Below, piece after piece: positions 1-8,673 of a DNA stretch of 64,000 nucleotides. Numbering within the stretch: position 1 is the first letter of the stretch; each line of letters starts with the position of its first letter. The stretch spans positions 45,004 through 109,003 of the forward strand of contig JBEVJC010000015.1 in NCBI GenBank assembly GCA_040510375.1, read 5' to 3'. Below the pieces are notes generated by a model that made no database searches, was not told the origin of the DNA, and worked only from the letters and a program-made list of their open reading frames with translations. Origin of the DNA: JBEVJC01 sp040510375. GTDB taxonomy: Bacteria > Bacteroidota > Bacteroidia > Chitinophagales > Chitinophagaceae. A program made the translations under genes and the position numbers.

Positions 1-146
1 GTGTTACAATCGGTCAATGATGACTGTGATGTGGTATACTGTGCCTGTAATGCTGCGGTCTCCGCCTGTGACTTTTTATATTTTTTTGTGCTCACGCAGG
101 AGACAAGGAAAACGGCGGAAAGGATTGGTAATAGGATTCTTTTCAT
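1..146 (-). CDS. Lipoprotein N-terminus, possibly OmpA family (partial, runs off left edge)
   Basis: Reading the minus strand from the ATG at 146 gives 48 codons that stay open to the window edge. The product begins with a short basic start, a hydrophobic stretch and a lipobox ending in Cys17 (FLVSC), so it should be exported and lipid-anchored. After the Cys comes VSTKKYKKSQAETAALQ, a charged, helix-prone segment like the linker that follows the lipid anchor in Bacteroidota OmpA-family lipoproteins. That family call is inference, because the peptidoglycan-binding domain would lie outside the window. The gene is divergent from the MFS exporter, with about 200 bases between the two starts. Confidence 0.6.
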   Translation of the reverse strand, partial: MKRILLPILSAVFLVSCVSTKKYKKSQAETAALQAQYTTSQSSLTDCN

Positions 147-321
147 AATAAACTTTTTTAGTGAGAAATCTGTAACGGTTTTTTTAATAGTTAAATATGA
201 TGTGAGAGTGCGGCAAAGATATAAGGCGGGGACGGATCATTCGCCGAATCTTTGTTAATATCTTTCTGGCGAAAAACATGCCTGTTTTGAATGTTTGATT
301 GTCTTAACTGACAAAAATTCT

Positions 322-330
322 TATACTTTG
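322..330 (+). promoter_or_regulatory. Possible -7 box of the MFS exporter gene
   Basis: TATACTTTG lies 23 bases before the ATG and resembles the Bacteroidota -7 element TAnnTTTG, although the spacing inside the box is off by one. TTG-containing sequence about 20 bases upstream (294-301) could serve as the -33 element. This is a motif match only. Confidence 0.3.
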
Positions 331-353
331 CATTCCATTTCCCCGTATACTTT

Positions 354-1628
354 ATGCTTAAAGACAGAAAGGCCGCCATTGGTTTCATATTTATAACGCT
401 CCTCATCGATGTGATGGGCTGGGGTCTGATCATCCCGGTAATGCCGGACCTGATCAGTCAGTTAAAACATATACCTCTTAACGAAGCCAGTTCTTATGGA
501 GCGTTGCTGCTTTCGGTCTATGCCATTACACAATTTATCTGTGCCCCGCTGGTAGGTAACCTGAGTGATAAATATGGACGCCGTCCGATCCTGCTGCTCT
601 CTTTGTTTGGCTTTGGAGTTGATTATCTTTTCCTGGCATTGGCTCCTACATACGGATGGTTGTTTGTAGGTCGGATCATCGCTGGCTTAACCGGTGCAAG
701 TTTCACTACTGCATCCGCATATATCGCCGACGTAAGTACGGCAGAGAACCGCGCAAAAAATTTCGGATTGATCGGTGCTGCCTTTGGCCTGGGCTTTGTT
801 ATAGGACCCGCGCTGGGCGGGCTTCTTGCAGGATGGGGAATCCGTGCTCCCTTTTATGCTGCTGCCATTCTTTGCCTGGTCAACTGCCTTTATGGCTATT
901 TTATGTTGCCTGAATCGTTGCCGGTTGAAAGTCGCCGCCCCTTTGCATGGTCGCGCGCCAATCCTTTTGGTTCATTAAAATTCCTGAAAAAATATCCGGC
1001 TGTTGGTGGCCTGGCCTTTTCTTTTTTCCTGATCTATCTTGGTTCACAAGCTGTACAGGGCAACTGGAGTTTCTTTGTTATGTACCAGTTTGGATGGAAC
1101 GAAAAACTGGTTGGGATCTCTCTTGCTGTTGTTGGACTGCTTGTCGGATTGGTACAGGCCGGACTCACAAGGGTGATCAATCCCGTTTTAGGAAATGAAA
1201 AAAGTATTTACCTGGGACTGATGCTTTATACCATCGGACTCACCCTGTTCGCCTTTGCAACTTCCACCTGGATGATGTTTGCATTCCTGGTTCCTTATTG
1301 CCTCGGCGGTATCTGCGGCCCTTCACTGCAGGCCATCCTTGCCGGCCATGTGCCCAATAACGAACAGGGAGAAATGCAGGGAGCACTCACAAGCCTGATG
1401 AGTCTCACCACCATTATCGGACCACTGATTATGAATAACCTGTTTTCCTATTTCACACATGACACGGCACCGTTCCGACTTCCCGGTGTACATTTCCTGG
1501 TAGGCGCACTGTGTATGCTGGTTGCCATCATTATAACGCGGGCTGTATTAAAAAGGGAGAAACGTGAAAGCCCAGAACTGGCAAGGATCATCCAGGGTAC
1601 AGCAGATGATGCGGTGATCGGACATTAA
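354..1628 (+). CDS. MFS exporter, TCR/Tet (DHA1) type
   Basis: A 424-residue inner-membrane protein with about 12 hydrophobic segments. The segment 2-3 loop carries GNLSDKYGRRP (residues 68-78), the classic MFS motif A, and the first helix has the LLIDVMGWGLIIPVMPDL pattern seen in TetA-like drug:H+ antiporters. Segment 5 has the GPALGGLLAG motif typical of 12-helix exporters. It probably exports a drug or metabolite in exchange for protons. Length and motifs fit TetA(class)-related proteins, but many relatives do not confer tetracycline resistance, so no substrate is assigned. It stands alone, divergent from the lipoprotein gene at the left edge. Confidence 0.88.
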   Translation: MLKDRKAAIGFIFITLLIDVMGWGLIIPVMPDLISQLKHIPLNEASSYGALLLSVYAITQFICAPLVGNLSDKYGRRPILLLSLFGFGVDYLFLALAPTYGWLFVGRIIAGLTGASFTTASAYIADVSTAENRAKNFGLIGAAFGLGFVIGPALGGLLAGWGIRAPFYAAAILCLVNCLYGYFMLPESLPVESRRPFAWSRANPFGSLKFLKKYPAVGGLAFSFFLIYLGSQAVQGNWSFFVMYQFGWNEKLVGISLAVVGLLVGLVQAGLTRVINPVLGNEKSIYLGLMLYTIGLTLFAFATSTWMMFAFLVPYCLGGICGPSLQAILAGHVPNNEQGEMQGALTSLMSLTTIIGPLIMNNLFSYFTHDTAPFRLPGVHFLVGALCMLVAIIITRAVLKREKRESPELARIIQGTADDAVIGH

Positions 1629-1764
1629 CCCAACCAGAGTCCATACAGATCTGCTATCCAATAATGGAAAGCTTGCCGACGATGTTGGTCCGCGACCCTC
1701 TATGCTGTGGAGCTGACAGAAAATCCGTTGGTTTACCGGCATTGTCAAACAATCCACCAGCTGT

Positions 1765-2133
1765 TCAATGATTACCGGAACTTAACAATGCTTTCTTCAA
1801 TGCCTCCAGGTTTTTCTTTTCACTACCAATAAATATTTGTTTTCCCAGGATAATCACCGGACGTTTTAAAAAAGTATCCTCCTGTAATATGAACGTTCTG
1901 TAATCTTTTTCCGTCAGTTGCCGGTCCTTCAAGCCAAGTTCCTTGTACTTCAATGCGCGCCTGCTGAACAGCGACTCATACGAACCACTTAATTGTTTCA
2001 TACCGTCCAGTTGTTCCCCGGTGATTTTATTCACCCGGATATTCTGCATCTCAAATCCTTTTTTGGCCAGATCATTGTCGCTTATAATTCCCTGACAAGT
2101 ACTGCAACTGGCGAGATGATAAATTTTCTTCAT
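1765..2133 (-). CDS. ArsC/Spx-family thioredoxin-fold protein
   Basis: A 122-residue protein starting at the ATG at 2133. The longer open frame upstream runs through the cmoA start and is not used. Near the N-terminus it has CSTC (Cys10 and Cys13), a CXXC redox pair as in Spx and YffB-type members of the arsenate reductase family. The later FLKRPVIILG stretch is the conserved family segment around the cis-proline and anion-binding region. It is probably a cytoplasmic redox protein or a glutathione/thioredoxin-linked reductase. Arsenate reduction is possible but not shown, and no ars operon genes are nearby. It is divergent from cmoA, with 40 bases between the starts. Confidence 0.75.
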   Translation of the reverse strand: MKKIYHLASCSTCQGIISDNDLAKKGFEMQNIRVNKITGEQLDGMKQLSGSYESLFSRRALKYKELGLKDRQLTEKDYRTFILQEDTFLKRPVIILGKQIFIGSEKKNLEALKKALLSSGNH

Positions 2134-2173
2134 AGTAATAATAATGTTATTTTGGTGCCCATATTTTACCCTT

Positions 2174-2902
2174 ATGGAAAAAGATGAAGTTTTTAAAGGC
2201 GAGATCGGGCAGGCGAGTGATTTCAAATTCGGCGCAAATGTAGCCAAGGTTTTCGACGATATGGTTAGTCGCTCGGTACCATTCTATGGTGAGATGCAAC
2301 GGATGATGGCCGAACTGGCTGCAGATCACGCAAAGAAAGGCACCGATATTTATGATCTCGGCTGTTCTACCGGAACTACCATGATCGGAATGGATACGAT
2401 GGTGGATCCTGCTGTGCGTTTTGTTGGCATCGACGACTCACAGGAAATGCTTGATAAATGCCATGCTAAATTTGAGGAAATCGGCTTTTCACGCCAGTAT
2501 GAACTCCGTATCGCCGACCTGGGACAGGGAGTAAAGATCAGCAACGCTTCCGTAGTGGTATTGTGTCTCACCCTTCAGTTTGTGCGGCCGATTTACCGTG
2601 AAAAACTTATCAGGGATATTTACGAAGGCCTTAACCCGGGCGGAGCGCTCATCCTGGTGGAAAAGATCCTGGCGGAAGAAAGCACATTCAATCGCGATTT
2701 CATCAAACATTATTATAATTACAAACGCCGCAATCACTACAGCGAACTTGAAATCTCACAAAAACGCGAAGCCCTGGAGAATGTGCTGATCCCATATAAA
2801 CTTAGCGAAAATATTTCCCTGCTGCGCGACCGCGGATTCGATCACTGCGAGGTCTTTTTCAAATGGTACAATTTTGCAGGGGTTGTTGCGATTAAAAAAT
2901 AA
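2174..2902 (+). CDS. cmoA: Carboxy-S-adenosyl-L-methionine synthase
   Basis: A 242-residue SAM-binding protein, close to the ~247 residues of E. coli CmoA and clearly alignable with it along its length. It has motif I DLGCSTGTT (61-69), the LTLQF segment, GLNPGGAL, and YSELEISQKR (189-198), a hallmark of this family. CmoA converts SAM and prephenate to carboxy-SAM, which CmoB then uses to make cmo5U at the wobble base of tRNAs. No cmoB is in the window. The ATG at 2174 is chosen because homology starts there; upstream in-frame sequence overlaps the divergent promoter region. Confidence 0.9.
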   Translation: MEKDEVFKGEIGQASDFKFGANVAKVFDDMVSRSVPFYGEMQRMMAELAADHAKKGTDIYDLGCSTGTTMIGMDTMVDPAVRFVGIDDSQEMLDKCHAKFEEIGFSRQYELRIADLGQGVKISNASVVVLCLTLQFVRPIYREKLIRDIYEGLNPGGALILVEKILAEESTFNRDFIKHYYNYKRRNHYSELEISQKREALENVLIPYKLSENISLLRDRGFDHCEVFFKWYNFAGVVAIKK

Positions 2903-3072
2903 ATCGTCAGTCACGCAATCATGAAGCGGAACATTGCAGGATATATTATCGCGGCGGTTCGGACAAGCACACAATTTAACAGCACACCCGTTCACTGAAC
3001 GGGCCCACAAAAAACCAATAACTGTGGTCACTGACCGGATCCTTCCGGTCTTTGACATTAAAACCTTTTTAT

Positions 3073-3795
3073 ATGGTATCTATCGGCAATTTCTTTTTCA
3101 AATACCGGAACTGGATTTTTATCCTTTTTTATGCGGCACTGTTTATTCCATCCTGGCCCCTGTTTTCCCGAAACGATTTTGGAAAATATTATTATTTCTG
3201 GCCCATTACCCTTGGATTGCTGATTACCGTGCTGGGACAACTGATCCGGGGGTTAACTATTGGTCTTGCCTATATCGTCCGAGGCGGAAAAGAAGGGAAG
3301 CCCTATGCAGAAGGCCTGGTAACTGAAGGTATCTTCACCCACGCACGTAATCCACTCTATGTTGGCAATATATTGATGCTCCTCGGTGTGGGCATTCTAG
3401 CCAATTCCCTGTTTTATGTTGGCATCATGATGCCGGTATTCCTTTTCATTTACCAGGCAATTGTACTGGCTGAAGAAAATTTCCTCCGTGGAAAATTCGG
3501 CCCGGGTTTCGATGCTTATTGTAAAAAAGTGAACCGCTGGTGGCCAAACCTCCGCAGAATTGGCAAAACACTGGGAAGTATGGGTTTCAACTGGAGGCGC
3601 TGGATCCTGAAAGAACATACCACCCAGTTTATCTGGCTGATCGGTATCACTTTGTTACTGCTGGTGAACTACCCCGAACTGACCGGTTATGATAACCACC
3701 TGCGCAACCTCCTGATCGGCGTGGTTTTAGGGATTCTTCTCCTGATCTACCTCCTGGTCCGTTACCTTAAAAAAACCGGCCGGTTCCACGAATAA
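3073..3795 (+). CDS. Isoprenylcysteine/phospholipid-type membrane methyltransferase
   Basis: A 240-residue integral membrane protein with about five or six hydrophobic segments. It contains EGIFTHARNPLYVGN (about residues 85-99), the R-N-P-x-Y motif with following G that binds SAM in the ICMT/PEMT superfamily, and a downstream EE pair (AEENFL) that is also typical. Bacterial members methylate lipids or small molecules, and the substrate here cannot be inferred. The ATG at 3073 is preferred over an in-frame TTG at 3052. It lies downstream of cmoA after a gap of about 170 bases and has no obvious functional partner. Confidence 0.78.
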   Translation: MVSIGNFFFKYRNWIFILFYAALFIPSWPLFSRNDFGKYYYFWPITLGLLITVLGQLIRGLTIGLAYIVRGGKEGKPYAEGLVTEGIFTHARNPLYVGNILMLLGVGILANSLFYVGIMMPVFLFIYQAIVLAEENFLRGKFGPGFDAYCKKVNRWWPNLRRIGKTLGSMGFNWRRWILKEHTTQFIWLIGITLLLLVNYPELTGYDNHLRNLLIGVVLGILLLIYLLVRYLKKTGRFHE

Positions 3796-3894
3796 TGGCG
3801 GATGCAGGGGCAGCGGTTGGATTATTTTAAGGCTCCGGAAGTCCCGTCGGCACTAAATCCCCGCCAAATCTGAACTTCCCGATGCTTTTATTGT

Positions 3895-3902
3895 TATTTT
3901 TG
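3895..3902 (+). promoter_or_regulatory. Candidate -7 promoter box of the nfu gene
   Basis: TATTTTTG fits the Bacteroidota -7 consensus TAnnTTTG exactly and lies 19 bases before the ATG at 3922. No clear TTTG -33 element is seen at the usual 19-21 base distance. Confidence 0.4.
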
Positions 3903-3921
3903 TCTATTAAAATCGCGAGTT

Positions 3922-4518
3922 ATGATCAAGACCGGTAATCCCATTATCAGCATTTATACCGAGATGACCCCCAACCCGGAGACCATGAAGTTTGTGGCAA
4001 ACAAACTGCTTTATCCAGGTAAAAGCATCGATTTCCCGGATGTGGAAAGCGCTAAACCTTCCCAGCTGGCAACCGAGCTTTTCGGGTTCCCGTTTATAAA
4101 GGCTGTCTTTATTGCCAGTAATTTCGTGACTCTTACCAAGACTTCTGAATCAGAATGGACCGATGTCATTCCTTCTATCCGCCAGTTCCTGAAAGACTAC
4201 CTGGAAGAAGGGAAGTCGGTTGTTAATGAAGAAGAAGTAGCTTCTATTAAACCGGTGAGCAGTAACGAAGTGGCAGCGGGCGATGACGATGTGGTAAAGA
4301 GGATCAAGGAATTGCTCGATAATTATGTACGTCCCGCAGTTGAAATGGACGGAGGTGCAATCCAGTTCAGGAGTTATGATTCGGGTACCGTAAACCTTGC
4401 CATGCAGGGAAGTTGCAGCGGTTGTCCTTCTTCCATGATCACCCTAAAAGCAGGGATTGAAGGCATGATGAAAAGGATGATCCCCGAGGTTAAAGAGGTG
4501 GTGGCTGAAGCTGAATAA
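3922..4518 (+). CDS. Nfu-type iron-sulfur cluster scaffold
   Basis: A 198-residue two-domain protein. Residues 10-95 match the Nfu N-terminal domain (TEMTPNPETMKFV), and residues 122-195 match the NifU C-terminal domain with GSCSGCPSS, where Cys165 and Cys168 form the CXXC that holds a 4Fe-4S cluster between two subunits. Proteins of this build receive assembled clusters and deliver them to target enzymes in the cytoplasm. A strong terminator follows the stop, so it is probably transcribed alone. NadA, encoded later in the window, is an Fe-S enzyme and a plausible client, but that is inference. Confidence 0.9.
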   Translation: MIKTGNPIISIYTEMTPNPETMKFVANKLLYPGKSIDFPDVESAKPSQLATELFGFPFIKAVFIASNFVTLTKTSESEWTDVIPSIRQFLKDYLEEGKSVVNEEEVASIKPVSSNEVAAGDDDVVKRIKELLDNYVRPAVEMDGGAIQFRSYDSGTVNLAMQGSCSGCPSSMITLKAGIEGMMKRMIPEVKEVVAEAE

Positions 4519-4540
4519 TCTGAACAGACTTATAAATTAA

Positions 4541-4563
4541 AGGAGGCATTGCCTCCTTTTTTT
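4541..4563 (+). terminator. Rho-independent terminator after nfu
   Basis: AGGAGGC and GCCTCCT form a perfect 7-bp stem around a 3-base loop, followed directly by a run of T. It lies 23 bases after the Nfu stop codon. Confidence 0.85.
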
Positions 4564-4605
4564 GTTTGCACAATTGATTATCTTAACTATCCAAAACAGA
4601 CTACC

Positions 4606-5133
4606 ATGATTATTATTTACCTGCTTGCCGCAATAATTGTCGGCCTTCTTGTAGGAGCCGCATGGATGCCAAAAACTTTCAACATAGAAAAAACCATTGT
4701 GATCGATAAACCCGCGTCTGTAGTAATGGATCATGTTGCCGACCTGAATTACTACAGCAAGTGGAACCCGTGGCAGCAAATTGATAAAACAGCTTCCCTG
4801 GTAGTTAGCGGTGTACCTAAAACACCCGGACATAAATATGAGTGGAATGGAAAAAAAGTCGGATCAGGACATCTCACACTCAAAGACCTGGACGATCGAC
4901 ATATTCATTTTGACCTGCAGTTTCTCAAGCCATTTAAATCCACCGCAAAAGATAACTGGCTGTTCGAACCCTGGGGCGAAGGCAGCACCAAGATTACCTG
5001 GCAAAACAGCGGCGGACTTCCCTGGCCCATCGCACGTCTGGTCGGACCCATGATGAGTAAGGGCCTCAACAGGCAATTTGAAACCGGACTAAAAAATCTC
5101 AAAGAACTCTGTGAAGGAGAAAAAATCGCCTGA
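4606..5133 (+). CDS. SRPBCC (polyketide cyclase/START-like) protein with N-terminal membrane helix
   Basis: A 175-residue protein starting at the ATG at 4606; the longer open frame upstream runs back through the terminator. Residues 1-17 are a hydrophobic helix (probable signal anchor). The rest has the SRPBCC pattern: IVIDKPASVVMDHVADL near the start, a WNPWQQID segment, and a long amphipathic C-terminal helix (GLNRQFETGLKNLKEL). The helix-grip fold binds hydrophobic ligands, and the ligand is unknown. Homologues of this build are common in Bacteroidota as standalone genes. Confidence 0.75.
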   Translation: MIIIYLLAAIIVGLLVGAAWMPKTFNIEKTIVIDKPASVVMDHVADLNYYSKWNPWQQIDKTASLVVSGVPKTPGHKYEWNGKKVGSGHLTLKDLDDRHIHFDLQFLKPFKSTAKDNWLFEPWGEGSTKITWQNSGGLPWPIARLVGPMMSKGLNRQFETGLKNLKELCEGEKIA

Positions 5134-5228
5134 ACTTTTCCGGAAAGATTTCCGCGCATTTATTAGAATATCGCCCTGCATTTTATCGTTTTTTATACCC
5201 CGGGGCATCTGTTCAAAGAGGATTAACA

Positions 5229-5840
5229 ATGAAATTCGTACTGATATTTTTAGTGTTGGGCCTGGGCAGCTGCGTGGCCAGCAAGGACCCGCTCCGTAAA
5301 GAAGTTAAGTTGCTGCAACGTGGCCTTATCGTTGACGACACCAGTTATGTGTATGACCTTCCCTTCAGCGATGGCAAGGCCTACTATTGCGTTCAGGGAT
5401 ATTTCAGCATGTTCACCCATCACGAACGGGCAGCACTTGATTTCCGTATGAAACCGGGCACCACCATCTGTGCAGCCAGGGAAGGTGTAGTTGTTCGCGT
5501 GAAAGAAGATGGGCTCCGTGGCGGGCTCCGAAGCAAGTACCGTAAGGAAGGCAACAATATCGTGATTGAACATCCCGATGGATCAAGGGCGGGATACTGG
5601 CACCTGCAAAATAATGGCGCACTGGTGAACGTAGGGGATTCGGTAGCGAAAGGCCAGCCAATTGCACTAAGCGGGAACACAGGAATGACGGCCTTTCCAC
5701 ATCTTCATTTCATTGTCTGGGATTACGACCGCAACAGGAAATGGCAACAGGTTCCAACCCGCTTCAGGACCTCCCGCGGCATCGGTTACCTGACCGCAAT
5801 AAAAAAATACCGTAAACCGGTTAGGGAAAAAAACAATTAA
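5229..5840 (+). CDS. M23-family metallopeptidase lipoprotein
   Basis: A 203-residue protein with a lipoprotein signal (lipobox LGSC, Cys15). The LytM-type domain keeps the zinc and catalytic residues: a His at 64/65 with Asp71 (HHERAALDF), His125 in the WHL motif, and H158-x-H160 in PHLHF. Such enzymes cut peptide cross-links in the cell wall, or act as inactive regulators of amidases. Here the full set of ligands suggests an active enzyme. It is probably anchored in the periplasm. pnuC follows immediately in the same frame after the stop. Confidence 0.85.
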   Translation: MKFVLIFLVLGLGSCVASKDPLRKEVKLLQRGLIVDDTSYVYDLPFSDGKAYYCVQGYFSMFTHHERAALDFRMKPGTTICAAREGVVVRVKEDGLRGGLRSKYRKEGNNIVIEHPDGSRAGYWHLQNNGALVNVGDSVAKGQPIALSGNTGMTAFPHLHFIVWDYDRNRKWQQVPTRFRTSRGIGYLTAIKKYRKPVREKNN

Positions 5841-5849
5841 ATTCAGCTC

Positions 5850-6464
5850 ATTCTACTTTTCGGATTATATGAACAATTAATTGCCGGCCTGGCGGCTGCA
5901 TCACCATATGAATATGTGGCCGTGGCTTCCGGGATTGCAAGCGTATGGTTCAGCCGCAGGGAAAGTTTACTTACTTATCCGACCGGACTAACCGGCAGCA
6001 TTCTTTACATTTACCTGAGTCTCCGGGTGCATCTACCCGGCGAAGCAACAGTGAACCTCTACTACACCATTATGAGTATCTACGGCTGGTACTGGTGGGC
6101 ACGCAGGGACCGCAATCACGAAAAGATCCTGCATATCACCTGGTCGGACCAGGCAATGTGGTGGAAACAGATTCTCTTTTTTTTATTTTTTTACCTGGGC
6201 TTCTGGGTTAGTCTGACCTGGCTCAAACCATATTTCAACGAATCAATTCCCTGGGCCGACTCCTTTGCTTCCGCAACGGCATTTACCGGTATGTGGTTAA
6301 TGACGCGCAAAAAAGTGGAGAGCTGGTACTGGTGGATCGCCACCAATGTTGTTTCAATCCCGTTGTATTTTATCAAGGGGCTGGTGGTGACCAGCGTTTA
6401 TTACCTGGTGTTACTCCTGCTTGCATTCTGGGGACTTAATAGCTGGCGAAAAAAAGCAGGCTGA
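5850..6464 (+). CDS. pnuC: Nicotinamide riboside transporter PnuC (start uncertain)
   Basis: A membrane protein of at least 183 residues with PnuC hallmarks: an N-terminal YPTGLTGSILYIYLSL segment, NLYYTIMSIYGWYWW, and SWYWWIATNVVSIPLYFIKG near the end. PnuC facilitates uptake of nicotinamide riboside, and the next gene encodes a matching ribosylnicotinamide kinase. The homologous N-terminus (YEQLIAGLAAASPYEYVAV) extends upstream of the first in-frame GTG (5916), and no in-frame ATG exists after the previous stop at 5840. An ATG at 5869 sits one base out of frame: one extra G would read ATG-GAA-CAA-TTA. The start given here (an ATT) is only a placeholder. Confidence 0.82.
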   Translation: MLLFGLYEQLIAGLAAASPYEYVAVASGIASVWFSRRESLLTYPTGLTGSILYIYLSLRVHLPGEATVNLYYTIMSIYGWYWWARRDRNHEKILHITWSDQAMWWKQILFFLFFYLGFWVSLTWLKPYFNESIPWADSFASATAFTGMWLMTRKKVESWYWWIATNVVSIPLYFIKGLVVTSVYYLVLLLLAFWGLNSWRKKAG

Positions 6465-6492
6465 TTTTTACTCACCTGTACTAAATTGCCCT

Positions 6493-7098
6493 ATGGATGT
6501 TCGGAAAATTGTGATCCTGGGACCGGAGAGCACCGGAAAAAGCGTACTAAGCCAGCAACTGGCCGATCACTTTAATACCTTGTGGTGCCCTGAGTTTGCA
6601 CGTGAATATCTTACAGAATTCGGCAGTTCCTATACTTACGATGACCTGCTGGTTATTGCCCGTAACCAGGTACGTACGGAAGATGAACACCTGGAACTGG
6701 TTCGTAAAAAGCAAACTGATCCATCAGGTTTAAACACAGATACAACCAATCAATTATCAGTTGGCAATGCCGGACCACTCCTTTTCATCGATACGAATAT
6801 GTATGTAATGAAGGTTTGGTGTGAATATGTTTTCAATAACTGCCACAGGTATATCCTGGATCAGATCATTGAACGCCCGTACGATCTTTATCTTCTTTGT
6901 AACACCGACCTGCCCTGGGTAAAGGATGACCTGCGCGAATATCCTGATCCTGAAAACAGGCAGCGTCTTTATTCCATTTATAAGGACCTTATGATAAACC
7001 AGTCCGTTCCATGGGTGGAAATTGCAGGGGATTATTCGCAGCGACTGCCCACTGCCATCAGGGCCGTGAACGACCTGTTACGCTCGTCTTTGTTTTAA
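6493..7098 (+). CDS. NadR-type ATPase, probable ribosylnicotinamide kinase
   Basis: A 201-residue cytoplasmic P-loop protein, equal in extent to the C-terminal kinase domain of NadR and lacking its adenylyltransferase part. The Walker A motif is GPESTGKS (10-17), and the CPEFAREYL segment is typical of NadR kinases. It follows pnuC directly, which supports phosphorylation of imported nicotinamide riboside to NMN. The ATG at 6493 is chosen because it begins the homology; the frame upstream overlaps pnuC. Its 3' end overlaps the convergent mtgA by 41 bases. Confidence 0.85.
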   Translation: MDVRKIVILGPESTGKSVLSQQLADHFNTLWCPEFAREYLTEFGSSYTYDDLLVIARNQVRTEDEHLELVRKKQTDPSGLNTDTTNQLSVGNAGPLLFIDTNMYVMKVWCEYVFNNCHRYILDQIIERPYDLYLLCNTDLPWVKDDLREYPDPENRQRLYSIYKDLMINQSVPWVEIAGDYSQRLPTAIRAVNDLLRSSLF

Positions 7099-7804
7099 CA
7101 TCATTACCGATCAGTTCTGCTATTTCCGGATCGGGGCGAAGGAAACGCATTTGTGTCATGATCTCCCTTGAACGGCGTAACATATATGCAGAAGGAGGTT
7201 TCACTTTATAAAACTTTGGATTGGGAAGACAGGCTGCAATCAGCGACGCTTCCTGGGGAGTAAGATTGGCGGCCCGTTTATTAAAATAAATATTGGCAGC
7301 GCGTTCAATACCAAATATTCCATCACCCATTTCAATAACGTTGAGATAAACTTCCAGGATCCGTTTTTTACTCCAGAACAATTCGATCATAAAGGTGAAA
7401 TAACCCTCGAGGCCTTTCCTGAACCAACTACGGCCCTGCCAAAGGAAAACATTTTTTGCTACCTGCTGGCTGATGGTACTTCCACCGCGGACTGTGCGTC
7501 CCGGTTTTTTCTTATTGTAATCCATCGCCTTCCTGATACTCTTCCAGTCGAACCCGCTATGATCAGTAAATTTCTGGTCCTCCGATGAAAGCACCGCCAG
7601 TCGGGCGTTTGGGGAGATTTGATCACGGTCCACATAGTCGCGTTTCAAACCATGCCCTGTTATCCAGCTTACCAGTTGTGTTATTGTAATCGGGGGATTG
7701 ACCCACTTCAACAGGATGATGTAGGCGAATTGCGCGATAAAAAGGATCAGGAAGATCCTCTTGGTCCATCGCCATATACGGGGGAAAAGTCCTTTCGTGG
7801 TCAT
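7058..7804 (-). CDS. mtgA: Monofunctional peptidoglycan glycosyltransferase
   Basis: A 248-residue protein from the ATG at 7804. It has one membrane helix (about residues 15-33) and a GT51 domain: SSEDQKF with catalytic Glu75, GGSTISQQVAKN (108-119), and RILEVYLN with the second conserved Glu. There is no transpeptidase domain, which fits MtgA. It polymerises lipid II into glycan strands at the outer face of the inner membrane. It converges on, and slightly overlaps, the NadR-type kinase gene. Confidence 0.92.
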   Translation of the reverse strand: MTTKGLFPRIWRWTKRIFLILFIAQFAYIILLKWVNPPITITQLVSWITGHGLKRDYVDRDQISPNARLAVLSSEDQKFTDHSGFDWKSIRKAMDYNKKKPGRTVRGGSTISQQVAKNVFLWQGRSWFRKGLEGYFTFMIELFWSKKRILEVYLNVIEMGDGIFGIERAANIYFNKRAANLTPQEASLIAACLPNPKFYKVKPPSAYMLRRSREIMTQMRFLRPDPEIAELIGNDVKTKTSVTGRSRP

Positions 7805-8031
7805 TGAGCCCTGCAATATTATAAATTAAATCATAACGAGCTCCAAACGCTTTATAAGTAACGTAAAAATCCTGCGTTATCAAACGGAACTTCCGGCACG
7901 CCAGGTATTTTTTCCAAAGTGTAACAAACGAAGGACTTCCCGGGCAGTCTTTGTAACCGCGGAACAGGCAACGCGCACCATTGAGGGAGTTCCGGAAATG
8001 CGGATACCGGATAGGGATCTTTATGCTGAAC

Positions 8032-8661
8032 TTAATGTTGCATCACAAGTAATCCCCAGATAAGTGCCACACCGAATATAATCAGGATGATCCCGTTCAG
8101 CCGGTTAATAAGATGGATATTATGGGGTGTAAGCCGGTTGCGGATTTTACCGGCCAGTAACACTTTTGCCACATCAAGGGCAAGCACTACTATAAGGCAG
8201 GTGGTGAATATAACAATCCTCGCCTGGATTCCATGTGCGATGAATGCGGTTGACCAGGTGATCCAGAAAAGAATACATCCCGGGTTAAGCACATTCATGA
8301 TATATCCCGACATAAAGATTTTGGCATAATGTCCTGCACCTAAGATGAGAATAGGTTTGCTACCTTCCTCGGTTATCTTTATTTTTTTAAAGAACAGGAA
8401 ATAAATTCCCATGGACACAAGGAATGCGCATCCTGCGATACCTATCTGTGAACTGTATTCTTTCAATTCAGCAAATAACTGGGTAAACACATTACTGATA
8501 AGCACAAGCGTGATATCACTTGCTGAAACACCGGCCACGAAGGCCATTCCACCCCTGGTGCCATTGTTCAGGCTTTGTTTGATCGTGGAGAACAATACGG
8601 GACCGACAGCAATACTGAGCAGCAATCCTAACCCGATTCCCTGGATGAGCGACTGAATCAT
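8032..8661 (-). CDS. LysE-family exporter
   Basis: A 209-residue protein with about six hydrophobic segments. The N-terminal GIGLGLLLSIAVGPVLFSTI and the NPGCILFW segment are diagnostic of the LysE/RhtB superfamily of amino-acid and small-molecule exporters. The substrate cannot be told. It lies 12 bases downstream of the GH3 gene on the same strand, so the two are probably co-transcribed. Confidence 0.85.
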   Translation of the reverse strand: MIQSLIQGIGLGLLLSIAVGPVLFSTIKQSLNNGTRGGMAFVAGVSASDITLVLISNVFTQLFAELKEYSSQIGIAGCAFLVSMGIYFLFFKKIKITEEGSKPILILGAGHYAKIFMSGYIMNVLNPGCILFWITWSTAFIAHGIQARIVIFTTCLIVVLALDVAKVLLAGKIRNRLTPHNIHLINRLNGIILIIFGVALIWGLLVMQH

Positions 8662-8673
8662 GTGGCTCTTGAA

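Noticed and set aside
1..258. An 85-codon plus-strand frame at the left edge
   Set aside because: It is antisense to the lipoprotein start on the minus strand (1-146), which has a clear lipobox.
354..1628. Tetracycline resistance gene call
   Set aside because: Motifs fit the TetA-related subfamily, but most chromosomal members do not confer resistance; only the general exporter call is supported.
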